In this document: positions 16,171 to 24,759 of the stretch, piece after piece
Layout of the letters: each line of letters begins with the position of its first letter
Position numbering within the stretch: the stretch's first letter is position 1
Notes under the pieces: model-generated
Seen by the model: the letters and a program-made list of their open reading frames with translations, nothing else
Database searches by the model: none
Told to the model about the DNA's origin: nothing
Translations under genes and position numbers: made by a program
Assembly: GCF_002723975.1 (NCBI RefSeq)
Contig: NZ_BEWO01000017.1
Span: 1-48,444, forward strand
Direction: 5' to 3'
From: Gluconobacter japonicus
Lineage (GTDB): Bacteria > Pseudomonadota > Alphaproteobacteria > Acetobacterales > Acetobacteraceae
DNA length: 48,444 nucleotides

Positions 16171-17046
16171 TTGATCGTCAATCGCCAACACGGCCTGGCC
16201 ATTCTCTTCAGAGAATCCCTGCCACCTATCCTTCTGCTGGCCCTCTGGGATCTTGTGGTCGTTATCCTTTTCCAGATTTACCATCAGGAATGGATGGACC
16301 AGCCTGCCCTCCCCATTTCCCTGATGGGCTCTGCGCTGGCCATCTTTCTTGGCATGCGTAACAACGCTGCCTATGCACGCTGGTGGGAAGGGCGGACCCT
16401 CTGGGGCTCGATCACCAACAACTGCCGGTCCTTTGGTCGTGAAGCGGCGTCCCTGCTGGGCGGTCGCCCCGATCTTGCACGGTATATGGCTGCCTACCCG
16501 CACGTCCTGCGTGCGGCACTCCGCGGAGATTCAACCGGTGAGGAAGTCGAAAGACTGCTCCCGGCTGACGTGCGCAGCAAGGTTTTTGCCTGTTCCAACA
16601 CAGCGAATGCCCTGCTTTACGAAATCGGCCTTGGAGTGCAGCAGGAAGTAGAACTCAAAGGCATTGACGGTGCCGTTCATGGCACGGTGGATCGTATTCT
16701 TTCGGATATTGCCAACGCACAGGGCGGTCTTGAGCGTATCCGTAACACACCGCTTCCAGTGCAGTATTCCGTCATTCCTGAACTCGCCACGCATCTGTTC
16801 TGCATCATTCTGCCCCTGTCAGCAGTTCAGACACTGGGCTGGATCACGCCGCTTGGCTCCAGTGTGATCGGTCTGCTGTTCCAGATGCTGGATCGCAGTG
16901 GCCGCGACCTTCAGGAACCGTTCATCGCCAGCGTCCATGCCTTGCCAATGCACACCATGGCCCGGACTATTGAGCGGGATCTTCTGCAACCCATTGGAGA
17001 GCCTGCGCCGGCTCCCATCCAGCCTAAGCACGGGGTGCAGGCATGA
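16171..17046 (+). CDS. Bestrophin-family anion channel protein
   Basis: 291 residues. It starts at TTG 16171, 8 bases after AAGGAG. Four hydrophobic segments and the family signatures are present: LFRESLPPILLLALWDLVVV, LGMRNNAAYARWWEGRTLWGSITNNCRSFG (typical bestrophin loop), RIRNTPLPVQYSVI and LPLSAVQTLGWITPLGSSVIGLLFQMLDRSGRDLQEPF. Bacterial bestrophins form pentameric ion channels in the inner membrane; some conduct cations rather than chloride. It is monocistronic or shares a promoter region with the divergent frmA operon. Function by homology pattern only. Confidence 0.9.
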   Translation: MIVNRQHGLAILFRESLPPILLLALWDLVVVILFQIYHQEWMDQPALPISLMGSALAIFLGMRNNAAYARWWEGRTLWGSITNNCRSFGREAASLLGGRPDLARYMAAYPHVLRAALRGDSTGEEVERLLPADVRSKVFACSNTANALLYEIGLGVQQEVELKGIDGAVHGTVDRILSDIANAQGGLERIRNTPLPVQYSVIPELATHLFCIILPLSAVQTLGWITPLGSSVIGLLFQMLDRSGRDLQEPFIASVHALPMHTMARTIERDLLQPIGEPAPAPIQPKHGVQA

Positions 17047-17100
17047 TTCAGATCGGATAATGCAGGACAGGAGGGGGTTTTTCTGGTATTGTCCAGAGCT

Positions 17101-17688
17101 ATGAACACCTTCAAGACCCCCCCGAAGGGCGGCATGACCGACGAAATGGCTCGTGCCGCAGCCAAGAATACCGCCCGTCAGACCGATCCCGAGCACGGTT
17201 CAGATCCGTTCAGCGAGGGTGACTCCATCGTTTACGCAGCGCATGGCGTAGGCCGGGTGGACAAGATCGGTATGGTCGAAGTGGCCGATACCATGATCGA
17301 GATGATCCAGATCTCGTTCCCTGGCAACCAGATGACCCTGCGTATCCCGCTGGCCAAGGCCCGCAAGGCAGGTCTGCGTAAAATCGTAACGCGCGACATC
17401 GTCGACAAGGCAATGACGGTCATCAAGGGCAAGCCGCATGTCAGCAAAGGCATGTGGGCTCGCCGTGCTGTCGCTTATCAGGAAAAGATCAACTCCGGTG
17501 ATCTGATCCAGATTGCAGAAGTGCTGCGCGACCTGCGCCGCAACGTAGACAGCCTTGATGGCAGCTTTTCTGAACGCAAGCTGTTTGAAGCTGCACAGGA
17601 GCGCTTTGTGGCTGAAGTGGCTGTTCTTGAAAACACAGATCCTGCAACGGTTCTCGAGAACCTGACCAAGACCATGAAGGCCGCCTGA
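17101..17688 (+). CDS. carD: CarD/CdnL-family RNA polymerase-binding transcription factor
   Basis: About 195 residues from ATG 17101. Domain order: a flexible N-terminus; the RNA polymerase-interacting Tudor-like domain (FSEGDSIVYAAHGVGRVDKI ... MTLRIPLAKARKAGLRKI); then the helical DNA-binding domain with MWARRAVAYQEKINSGDLIQIAEVLRDLRRN. CarD stabilises open promoter complexes and often controls rRNA transcription. The start is ambiguous: TTG at 17089 lies nearer to the purine-rich GGAGGGGG but is also in frame, adding four residues. A strong stem-loop (17702-17740) follows the stop. Confidence 0.92.
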   Translation: MNTFKTPPKGGMTDEMARAAAKNTARQTDPEHGSDPFSEGDSIVYAAHGVGRVDKIGMVEVADTMIEMIQISFPGNQMTLRIPLAKARKAGLRKIVTRDIVDKAMTVIKGKPHVSKGMWARRAVAYQEKINSGDLIQIAEVLRDLRRNVDSLDGSFSERKLFEAAQERFVAEVAVLENTDPATVLENLTKTMKAA

Positions 17689-17701
17689 GCCTTCCCCAAT
17701 T

Positions 17702-17740
17702 CTGCGATGTTTTCCTTTAATTATGAAAACATCGCAGTTT
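17702..17740 (+). terminator. Terminator-like 13-bp perfect stem-loop after carD
   Basis: CTGCGATGTTTTC (17702-17714) and GAAAACATCGCAG (17725-17737), a 10-base AT loop, then TTT. It begins 14 bases after the carD stop. The short T run weakens it, but position and stem strength support rightward termination. Confidence 0.7.
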
Positions 17741-17742
17741 GA

Positions 17743-17801
17743 AAAGCATCCTTCCCCTTTCTTCCGCGTTGGCGACACGGAAAGCTCTTTCAGGATGCTT
17801 T
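17743..17801 (+). promoter_or_regulatory. Nested inverted repeat in the leader of the SDR gene
   Basis: AAAGCATCCT (17743-17752) and AGGATGCTTT (17792-17801) are perfect 10-bp complements, enclosing a smaller TTCCG/CGGAA pair. This element sits 46 bases before the SDR start and directly after the carD terminator. It may be a leader RNA structure or binding site; no known riboswitch class is recognised. Confidence 0.35.
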
Positions 17802-17847
17802 ACTCCATCATTCAAAATCCCTGACGTTCAAGGAGAGGTGAGGACCT

Positions 17848-18648
17848 ATGCCCGCCCCTTACAGCAATCGTTTCGCCGGAAAAAAAGTACTCGTTACGGG
17901 TGCGTCCCAAGGTATCGGTGAGGCCACAGCCCTTCGTTTTGCAGAAGAAGGCGCTCAGGTCGCACTGAATGGCCGCAAGGAAGACAAGCTGATTGCTGTC
18001 CGCGACAAGCTTCCAAAGGTTTCCGGCGGCGAACACCCGATCGCCACGGGTGACATTTCTAAGGAAGAAGACGTCCGCCGCCTGATGCGCGAGAGCATCG
18101 AAGCCATGGGTGGACTGGATGTTCTGGTCTGCAACGCAGGTTACCAGATCCCGTCTCCGTCCGAAGACATCAAGCTGGAAGACTTTGAAGGCGTGATGGC
18201 CGTCAATGTGACGGGTGTAATGCTGCCCTGCCGCGAAGCCATCAAGTACTGGCTCGAAAACGGCATTCAGGGCGCAATCATTGTGAACTCTTCTGTTCAC
18301 CAGATCATCCCGAAGCCTCATTATCTCGGTTATTCTGCCTCCAAGGGCGCTGTAGGCAATATCGTCCGTACGCTGGCGCTGGAATATGCGAGCCGTGGCA
18401 TCCGAGTAAACGCGGTTGCGCCGGGGGCCATCGTAACGCCAATCAACATGTCGTGGATCAATGATCCAGAGCAGTATAAAGCCGTTTCCGATCACATCCC
18501 GATGAAGCGTCCGGGTGAAAGTCGCGAAATTGCTGATGCCGTCACGTTTCTTGCCGCCGAAGACAGCACCTATATTACGGGTCAGACCCTCTATGTGGAT
18601 GGCGGCCTGACGTTGTATGGTGACTTCGAAAAGAACTGGTCCTCGTAA
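17848..18648 (+). CDS. gdh: SDR-family NAD(P)-dependent glucose 1-dehydrogenase-like enzyme
   Basis: 266 residues. A classical short-chain dehydrogenase: cofactor motif TGASQGIGEATA near residue 18, NAG (VCNAGYQIP), catalytic Ser in VNSSVHQIIP, YSASKGAV (YxxxK), and VAPGAIVTPINMSWINDPEQ. The pattern around the active site, REAIKYWLENGIQGAI, VHxxIPxP and PGAIxTPIN, is that of Bacillus-type glucose 1-dehydrogenases. In acetic acid bacteria a soluble NADP enzyme of this kind oxidises glucose to gluconate and feeds the pentose phosphate pathway. The arginine in NGRKED next to beta-2 suits NADP preference. Purine-rich GTGAGG precedes ATG 17848. A receiver-domain gene follows after 3 bases. Substrate is inferred, not proven. 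Confidence 0.85.
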   Translation: MPAPYSNRFAGKKVLVTGASQGIGEATALRFAEEGAQVALNGRKEDKLIAVRDKLPKVSGGEHPIATGDISKEEDVRRLMRESIEAMGGLDVLVCNAGYQIPSPSEDIKLEDFEGVMAVNVTGVMLPCREAIKYWLENGIQGAIIVNSSVHQIIPKPHYLGYSASKGAVGNIVRTLALEYASRGIRVNAVAPGAIVTPINMSWINDPEQYKAVSDHIPMKRPGESREIADAVTFLAAEDSTYITGQTLYVDGGLTLYGDFEKNWSS

Positions 18649-18651
18649 TCC

Positions 18652-19032
18652 ATGACACCTTCCCTCACTGTTCTCATCATCGAAGATGATTTTCTAATCC
18701 GAACCTGCCTTGTGGAATTCCTGCAGGACAGTGGACTGGATGTGAGGGAAGCAGGAACCTGTGCCGAAGCGACTGCCTGCATCACGTCGGAGCCTCGTCT
18801 TGATGCGTTGGTGGCAAATATGGCGCTTCCTGATGGCGATGGCATGAACCTGAGCCATCAGGCCCGCGAGCGCTGGCCGGATCTTCCGGTCATTTACATC
18901 AGTGGTCATGGTGATCTTCGCCGGAACGAAACATCCGGTGACCCGGCGCGAGACCGCTTTATTTCCAAACCCTACTCGCTGGCTGCCGTTCTGAAAGCTC
19001 TTCACGAGATGGCAGAGCCGGTTTCGGGTTAG
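18652..19032 (+). CDS. Single-domain response regulator without the phospho-acceptor Asp
   Basis: 126 residues, a receiver domain only. The acidic pocket E11-D12-D13 (IIEDDF), S84 (YISGHGD, place of the conserved Thr/Ser) and K106 (ISKPY) are conserved, but the phosphorylation site reads LVANMALPDGDG with N56 (codon AAT) where Asp is expected. It therefore cannot be phosphorylated in the standard way and may be an atypical receiver, constitutively folded in one state. No histidine kinase is nearby. It lies 3 bases after the SDR gene and 10 bases before a TPR-glycosyltransferase, so it is probably cotranscribed with them. No output domain is present, so it must act through protein contacts. 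Confidence 0.85.
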   Translation: MTPSLTVLIIEDDFLIRTCLVEFLQDSGLDVREAGTCAEATACITSEPRLDALVANMALPDGDGMNLSHQARERWPDLPVIYISGHGDLRRNETSGDPARDRFISKPYSLAAVLKALHEMAEPVSG

Positions 19033-19042
19033 GGCCTCCATA

Positions 19043-20626
19043 ATGAACAGTGCCAGTGATCCCAGCACCCCCTCACCGGTCGAGCATCGCCTGAACGAAG
19101 CCGATCAAAGCCTGCGGGCGGGAGATGCTCACAAGGCACTGGCTTTGCTTTCCCCCCTTCCGGGCAGCCCTGCCGTCCATCTGAACAGGGGGCGTGCCTT
19201 TTTTCGTCTGGGCCAGTATCAGGACGCAGCGGCAGAGCTTGAAAAAGCCACCCTTCCCTTTGGTGGGCACGCCGTCGCAGCCATTATTGACGAAGCAGTT
19301 GCCCTGCGTCGCAGAGCCGACCTGTTACATCTGTTCTCGGAAAGCCGAAAAATCGCCCCGTATGATCCCCGCCTTCTGGACGCACAGGGCAGTATCCTCA
19401 TGCATCTGGGACGCTTTGATGAGGCGGAAGTGTGCCTGAGGGAGAGCCTTAAGCGGCGCCCCAATGACAAGGGCACTCTTAATCTTCTGGCCATGAATCT
19501 CACAGAACAGGGACGTTTCGACGAAGCCTTGTCCATTTTAGATGGTCTGCGTCAGCGTGCGCCTGAAGAATGGGGGCCGGGCTGTAACATGGCTGCTATT
19601 CTCAATAATATTGGACGCCTTGAAGACGCGGCAAACATCTATCGAGAGACCATTCCCCTCGCCCCCAACGAAGCTGCGCTCAGGCTGAATCATTCCATCG
19701 CCATGCTTAAAAGCGGTCGCATGGCTCAGGGATGGGCCGAGCACGAATGGCGTTTCGGTATGCCCGGACATACCAACCTGCCGCAGAACCGACTGCTGCC
19801 CAATATCACGCCTTTTCTGAATCTTGAGGGAAAGCGCGTCCTCGTGACGCAGGAGGAAGGTCTGGGCGATACACTGATGTATCTCCGATATATCCCAGCT
19901 CTCGCCCGAACAGGCGCTATTGTTCATATCTGGGGCACGTCCATACTGGCTGGGCTCTGTCGTCGCGTCGAAGGCACAACCATCGTGCAACATGGTGGAG
20001 AGACGCCGGACTATGACTACCACTGCCCCTTCATCAGCCTTCCCCGTGCATTTTCCGCAACGCCTGACGCCATGGGCTCACCCGTTCCCTATCTGAAAGC
20101 CGATCCAGTCAAAGTCCTCCAGTGGAAGAAAATCCTCCATTCTGATCGAAAATTACGTGTCGGCCTGGTTTGGGCGGGCGGTGCGCGCCCTGAAAATACA
20201 GGTGCACAGATGGTGGATCGTCAGCGGTCCATGCCGCTCTCCGCGCTCGCGCCTCTGGCCGACCTAGAAGGCATCAGCTTTTACTCTCTTCAGAAAGACG
20301 AACCTGCCCTGCAACGGCTCGACTTTCCCGGACAACTGATCGACTTCATGCCGCAATGTCTGGATATGGATGATACGGCGGCCCTCGTCTCATGCCTCGA
20401 CCTTGTCGTATCTGTAGATACGTCCATGGTGCATCTGGCAGGAGGGCTTGGGAAACCTGTCATCATGATGGACAGGTTCAACAACTGCTGGCGCTGGCTT
20501 CATGGCCGGGACGACAGTCCGTGGTATCCGAAAATGAAAATCGTCCGCCAGACCCGTTTCCGGGACTGGTCGGACGTTGTGACCCGGGTCAGGTCTTTGC
20601 TTGAAGACGCAGTCAGCGCTCAGTAA
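19043..20626 (+). CDS. TPR-repeat protein with C-terminal glycosyltransferase-like domain
   Basis: 527 residues. The first ~230 residues are tetratricopeptide repeats (for example LNRGRAFFRLGQYQDAAAELEKA, LDAQGSILMHLGRFDEAEVCLRESLKRRP). The second half resembles the family 9/41-like fold: KRVLVTQEEGLGDTLMYLRYIPALA, VGLVWAGG, FYSLQKDE, CLDLVVSVDTSMVHLAGGLGKPVIMM, with the sugar-nucleotide region near VSVDTSMVHLAG. Such TPR-glycosyltransferase fusions occur near flagellar or surface-glycan loci, but none lies here. The acceptor and donor are unknown. Its stop overlaps the convergent tamB gene by 7 bases. Confidence 0.75.
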   Translation: MNSASDPSTPSPVEHRLNEADQSLRAGDAHKALALLSPLPGSPAVHLNRGRAFFRLGQYQDAAAELEKATLPFGGHAVAAIIDEAVALRRRADLLHLFSESRKIAPYDPRLLDAQGSILMHLGRFDEAEVCLRESLKRRPNDKGTLNLLAMNLTEQGRFDEALSILDGLRQRAPEEWGPGCNMAAILNNIGRLEDAANIYRETIPLAPNEAALRLNHSIAMLKSGRMAQGWAEHEWRFGMPGHTNLPQNRLLPNITPFLNLEGKRVLVTQEEGLGDTLMYLRYIPALARTGAIVHIWGTSILAGLCRRVEGTTIVQHGGETPDYDYHCPFISLPRAFSATPDAMGSPVPYLKADPVKVLQWKKILHSDRKLRVGLVWAGGARPENTGAQMVDRQRSMPLSALAPLADLEGISFYSLQKDEPALQRLDFPGQLIDFMPQCLDMDDTAALVSCLDLVVSVDTSMVHLAGGLGKPVIMMDRFNNCWRWLHGRDDSPWYPKMKIVRQTRFRDWSDVVTRVRSLLEDAVSAQ

Positions 20627-23600
20627 TCGAACCCGTAAGACAGACCAACGCTTGAGCCCGGATCGTTTTCCGGAGTTGTAAAGCCAGTCACCTGACCACC
20701 TGTTCCAACCGTTGTATTCAGCTTGAGGCGTTTCGTCAGATCAATCTGAACCTGCGCCTGCGTGCCAGACCCGGATGTGGCCTGTTTCGCGCCAACATAC
20801 ACGCCCTTCATGACGTATTTTCCAGCTTCCACGCTGGTTCCGCCATTATCGACGCCACTTCCGCCACCTACGGCGAGGCGATCAAGCCCAAGCGCATTTC
20901 GCACTTTCCCGAGTGGGTCAAAAGACGAGCCCCCGGCAAGCTGAGCTACAGCAGCAGCAAGTTCCGCGAGTTGTGTCGTGGAAAGGGAATGTGCGTCTGT
21001 CCCGAAGAGCAGAATGGCCAGAACTTCATCGCGTGGCTGTGTCGGCACCGATGCGAAGTCGATCTTGGGTGCGCTGGCATAGCCAGTCACCAGAAGGCTC
21101 GCCAGCGTTCCCTTGGCATTACGATCCGCGCGGAAATCCAGTGTCGGATCAAGCTTGTGGTTCACGCCCGTGCCATTGAATGCAACGCGTCCATGCGTGA
21201 AATTCAGGTTGATCCCGGCAAGGTTGAAGTTACCGCGCTTGAGGTCGAACCCGCCCGTCACAGAGGGCGCGCTGCTGGTACCACCCACATGCAGTTTGCC
21301 CTGCATTTCTGCATCCAGACCATGTCCCTGTACCACAAACTGGCCCGGCGAAATCACATCAATCGCCAGACCAATGATCAGAGCACTGGTTGTATCCGGT
21401 GCCTTCTGGCCAGGACGCACTACATCAAGCTGCGCCACAGAAGCCGGCATGGAATCGGGGATATTGACCGTCACGCTCGGCAGAACGATCTTCCCGTCCA
21501 CATCGACACGGGTGGTGGCCTGTCCATGAATATGCAGGTCCGTGTTGATCGTGGCTGTTACCAGATCACTGGAGATCGGTCGCGCCTTGTTGGAAATAAC
21601 CTTGATATCCACCGGCAGACCCGGTCGGAACACACCGACTGTTCCCGTCAGACCAATCGTTCCCGGACCTGCGTGGGCCAGAACATTCTGAAGCATCAGA
21701 GTGTCACCTGAGGCCACAATCGCACCGTTGATGTCCGTCAGACGGACGCCCTGTGCGTAATGATCGAAAGAGACATTGTGCAGGTCAACCTGCCCGGTTG
21801 CCCGAGGCTGGGTTGCGTTTCCAGCGACATTCAGATTGATCCCGATCTGACCCTTCGTCGCCATGCCGCTCGCACCCAGCACACCGTTGGCAACGGACAG
21901 GTCTACGTGGCCAGTTGTGTTCAGGGCAATCGCGCCATCCTTTGACGTAGGCGCCGTTCCACGAACCGCGAGAGCCACTTTCGGCCCAGCCGCAAGGGTC
22001 GCATTCACCTTTGCCGTTTTTCCGGCCAAGCCGATATTCGCCAGAATTTCCGCCGCTGGGAGCGACGCTGCGGGACCGGTCTGCATTTTCAGACCATGCG
22101 CCGTCAGAGACACGGTTCCGGTCGGTGCATCAAGAGTTCCGCCCAGATTGGCCTTGGCGGAAATGGTGCCGCTGGCTGCCAGATCCGGGGCGAAGGGTTT
22201 GGCAATCGCAGGCGTCAGGCGGTCCACCGTTGCCGTCAAGGCAAGACGTGGCTTGATCGAGCCTGCAACATCAATCGTTGCCGGCGCCACACCCTTTGGG
22301 GCCAACGTCGCACGCAGATGATCCACGCCCATGACATCTCCGAAGGACACATTGGCTGGCCCGCCCAGACGGATATATTCGTCTTTCGCCATCGCCGTCA
22401 GACGATCAATGCGGACGGTCTTCTTCGGCAGGTTGAGCAGAACAGCCGTATCGACATTGGCCGGTGCGCCCATGACATTCTGGAAAGCCCCATTCAGCGT
22501 CAGGGCCATGGCGGACTGCGGCCCTTTGACCGTCGCCCGCGCCTTACCCGTAATGTCCTGCGAACGAACGCCTGCCAGATCGAGCGTCAGATCCGGGGTT
22601 GGATCATCAATCGGATTGGAAATCAGGCCCTTCAATGTCAGGGACTGCACGCTCGCCTGCGCCATGGCCAACGCCCCATCAAGCCCAAGTTTGACCTGCG
22701 GCGGTGCGCCTTGTGGTTCAGTCGTATGAATGGAAAGCGCCAGATGCCCTTTGATAGCCTGGCCGATCAGACGCTGGAAATCCGCAAGGTTCCTGATGCT
22801 GAGATCCAGATCACCCAACGGCACCTTGGCACCGTTAGGTAGCCGAAGTTTGCCCTGCCCGGTGAGACTGTTCCAGCTCAGCTTATTCAGATCGACATGG
22901 AATGCGCCATCATCCGTTTTCTGCACGGCACTATCGAGCACCAATGGTGCATGATCCAGCGTTCCATGAGCCGTCAGTGTACCCTGAGGATGCGAGGGCA
23001 AATGCTGGAAATCAGCATCCAGCGCTACTGGCCCCTTCGCAACATCCTTTGTGCCGAACTCACCTTCCAACCCGGCTTTGACCGCCAGATCATCGGTCGG
23101 CCCGTCCGCCGTGGCCGTCAGGGTCGTATTCCCGAGAAGTGTCGGGCTGACCTGTTTCAGATCAGGCAGTGCCACTGTTGCCTTTGTCTGCATCCGGTTG
23201 CCATGCGCCATATCCACGATGGCCGAGACCAGAACATGGAGCGCCTGACCATCCAGCCCAAAATTCTTCACAGTCAGAACATTGGCCGGGGACTTGCTGA
23301 GTTGCAGGGCCAGATGACCGTCCTTGCCGATCAGGTGCAGAGCCTGCGGCTGGCCACCCGTAATAGAAATCGTGCCTGTGCTCTGGAGCGTCAGGTCATC
23401 ATGATCCGTCACCGGCATTGCAAAATCCGCCGCCAGTGCAGCGTTTCCGCTCAGGTCCGTGCTGCCCATGGCCGCAAGCGGGTGCAGGTCCGGCAATGTA
23501 AGTGTGACGTGACCGGATGCAGCTGGCTTGAGCGTCGTGTTTGCAGCCATCTGGATCAGCGGGTGACTGACTGTCGCCACAACCGGCATGGTTGCCGCGA

Positions 23601-24759
23601 GCGGATGCGCGGTCACATCCAGCGTCAACGGGGCGGACGCTAACAGGGTGGGCTGAGGTCCGGGCACACGCAGACCCGTCAGGGCGGCCTGAAGATGAGC
23701 AACCGTATCTTCAGGCTTGGGGGTTTCATTCCCGTCAAATGTCGCGTGCAGATGCCCGATGGAAGCACCACCAGCGGTCAAAGCGTCAATGTCCAGAAGA
23801 CCCTGCCCTGCAGGAGCCTTCAGCGGTCCGTGCAGATCGGTGTTCAGGGCAATCGCATTCCAGCCAATTCCCGGCTTCAGGGTCATGGCAGGCGCATTGG
23901 CCTTGACGTGCAGGGTGGCAACATTGGTGTAGAGATTGATCTGACCGGTCGAAGACGCCGTAATCGGCCCGGCGCTCAGCCCGAAATCAAGAGCAGCAGC
24001 GGTGCGCGGTCCGGACAGGTTAAGATGCGTGTCCACAGGATCAAGCTGCGGCAGTTGCCCAAGCGTGGTCGCAAACCCGTTGACGCCTTCCTTGTAGGTG
24101 AGCGCCAAAGCTATACGGTCTTTGGGCGTTTCGGCCGCCAGCGTCAGACCGCCCGGCGCATCCAGACGGTTCAGTTGCAGCGCGATATCCATTTTTGGCA
24201 GCGACTGCATTGTCACGCCGTTCAGGAATGGCGCGATTGACGCGATATGCGCGTGACCGTTCAGCGTGAAGGCCGTGGGTTTACCCGTGAAGTCAGGCCC
24301 TATTTCAATACGGCCGACATTCAGGGCATCCAGATCCACTTTGATATTGAGCTTCGACGGACTGGACTTCGTTTGTGTTTCAGTCGTCGCCTGCGTCGTG
24401 TCCGAAACGGGGCTACGGAGTAGCGCCAGACGGCTGGCACTCAGAGCTTTGACGTGCGCATCCATGTGCAGAAAGGAGAGCGGAGACCAGCGAAGCTCAA
24501 AATGATCCAGCTCCAGCCAGACACCCTTGCTGTCCTTCACTCGGAGTTCCGCCAGCGTCAGATGCTGCGGAAGCGCGCCGGACAGCCCGGCGATCTGCAC
24601 CATGCCCCCCGTCAGTGGGCCGACCTTGCTTTCGATTAGCCGCTGCCCTGGCCCGATATTGATGCCGATGAGCACAATCACGAGCGCCAGAACAACCAGT
24701 CCAAGCGGAACGCCGACAACGAGACCAACGATCCAGAGAATGATCCTGCGGGCGCGCAT
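20620..24759 (-). CDS. tamB: Translocation and assembly module subunit TamB
   Basis: 1379 residues from ATG 24759, which overlaps the tamA stop as TGATG; a 12-residue longer reading is rejected. It has one N-terminal membrane helix (RRIILWIVGLVVGVPLGLVVLALVIV), then a very long beta-strand-rich AsmA-like periplasmic region with repeated hydrophobic pairs, and the C-terminal DUF490 domain ending GSSVGLSYGFDY. TamB works with TamA to insert outer-membrane proteins and, as a bridge-like lipid transporter, to move phospholipids across the periplasm. It is the downstream half of a tamA-tamB operon. The C-terminal motif ALIIGLAIDVISPGQFVVQGHGLDAEMQGKL and TVGTGGQVTGFTTPEND are typical of the family. 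Confidence 0.93.
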   Translation of the reverse strand: MRARRIILWIVGLVVGVPLGLVVLALVIVLIGINIGPGQRLIESKVGPLTGGMVQIAGLSGALPQHLTLAELRVKDSKGVWLELDHFELRWSPLSFLHMDAHVKALSASRLALLRSPVSDTTQATTETQTKSSPSKLNIKVDLDALNVGRIEIGPDFTGKPTAFTLNGHAHIASIAPFLNGVTMQSLPKMDIALQLNRLDAPGGLTLAAETPKDRIALALTYKEGVNGFATTLGQLPQLDPVDTHLNLSGPRTAAALDFGLSAGPITASSTGQINLYTNVATLHVKANAPAMTLKPGIGWNAIALNTDLHGPLKAPAGQGLLDIDALTAGGASIGHLHATFDGNETPKPEDTVAHLQAALTGLRVPGPQPTLLASAPLTLDVTAHPLAATMPVVATVSHPLIQMAANTTLKPAASGHVTLTLPDLHPLAAMGSTDLSGNAALAADFAMPVTDHDDLTLQSTGTISITGGQPQALHLIGKDGHLALQLSKSPANVLTVKNFGLDGQALHVLVSAIVDMAHGNRMQTKATVALPDLKQVSPTLLGNTTLTATADGPTDDLAVKAGLEGEFGTKDVAKGPVALDADFQHLPSHPQGTLTAHGTLDHAPLVLDSAVQKTDDGAFHVDLNKLSWNSLTGQGKLRLPNGAKVPLGDLDLSIRNLADFQRLIGQAIKGHLALSIHTTEPQGAPPQVKLGLDGALAMAQASVQSLTLKGLISNPIDDPTPDLTLDLAGVRSQDITGKARATVKGPQSAMALTLNGAFQNVMGAPANVDTAVLLNLPKKTVRIDRLTAMAKDEYIRLGGPANVSFGDVMGVDHLRATLAPKGVAPATIDVAGSIKPRLALTATVDRLTPAIAKPFAPDLAASGTISAKANLGGTLDAPTGTVSLTAHGLKMQTGPAASLPAAEILANIGLAGKTAKVNATLAAGPKVALAVRGTAPTSKDGAIALNTTGHVDLSVANGVLGASGMATKGQIGINLNVAGNATQPRATGQVDLHNVSFDHYAQGVRLTDINGAIVASGDTLMLQNVLAHAGPGTIGLTGTVGVFRPGLPVDIKVISNKARPISSDLVTATINTDLHIHGQATTRVDVDGKIVLPSVTVNIPDSMPASVAQLDVVRPGQKAPDTTSALIIGLAIDVISPGQFVVQGHGLDAEMQGKLHVGGTSSAPSVTGGFDLKRGNFNLAGINLNFTHGRVAFNGTGVNHKLDPTLDFRADRNAKGTLASLLVTGYASAPKIDFASVPTQPRDEVLAILLFGTDAHSLSTTQLAELAAAVAQLAGGSSFDPLGKVRNALGLDRLAVGGGSGVDNGGTSVEAGKYVMKGVYVGAKQATSGSGTQAQVQIDLTKRLKLNTTVGTGGQVTGFTTPENDPGSSVGLSYGFDY

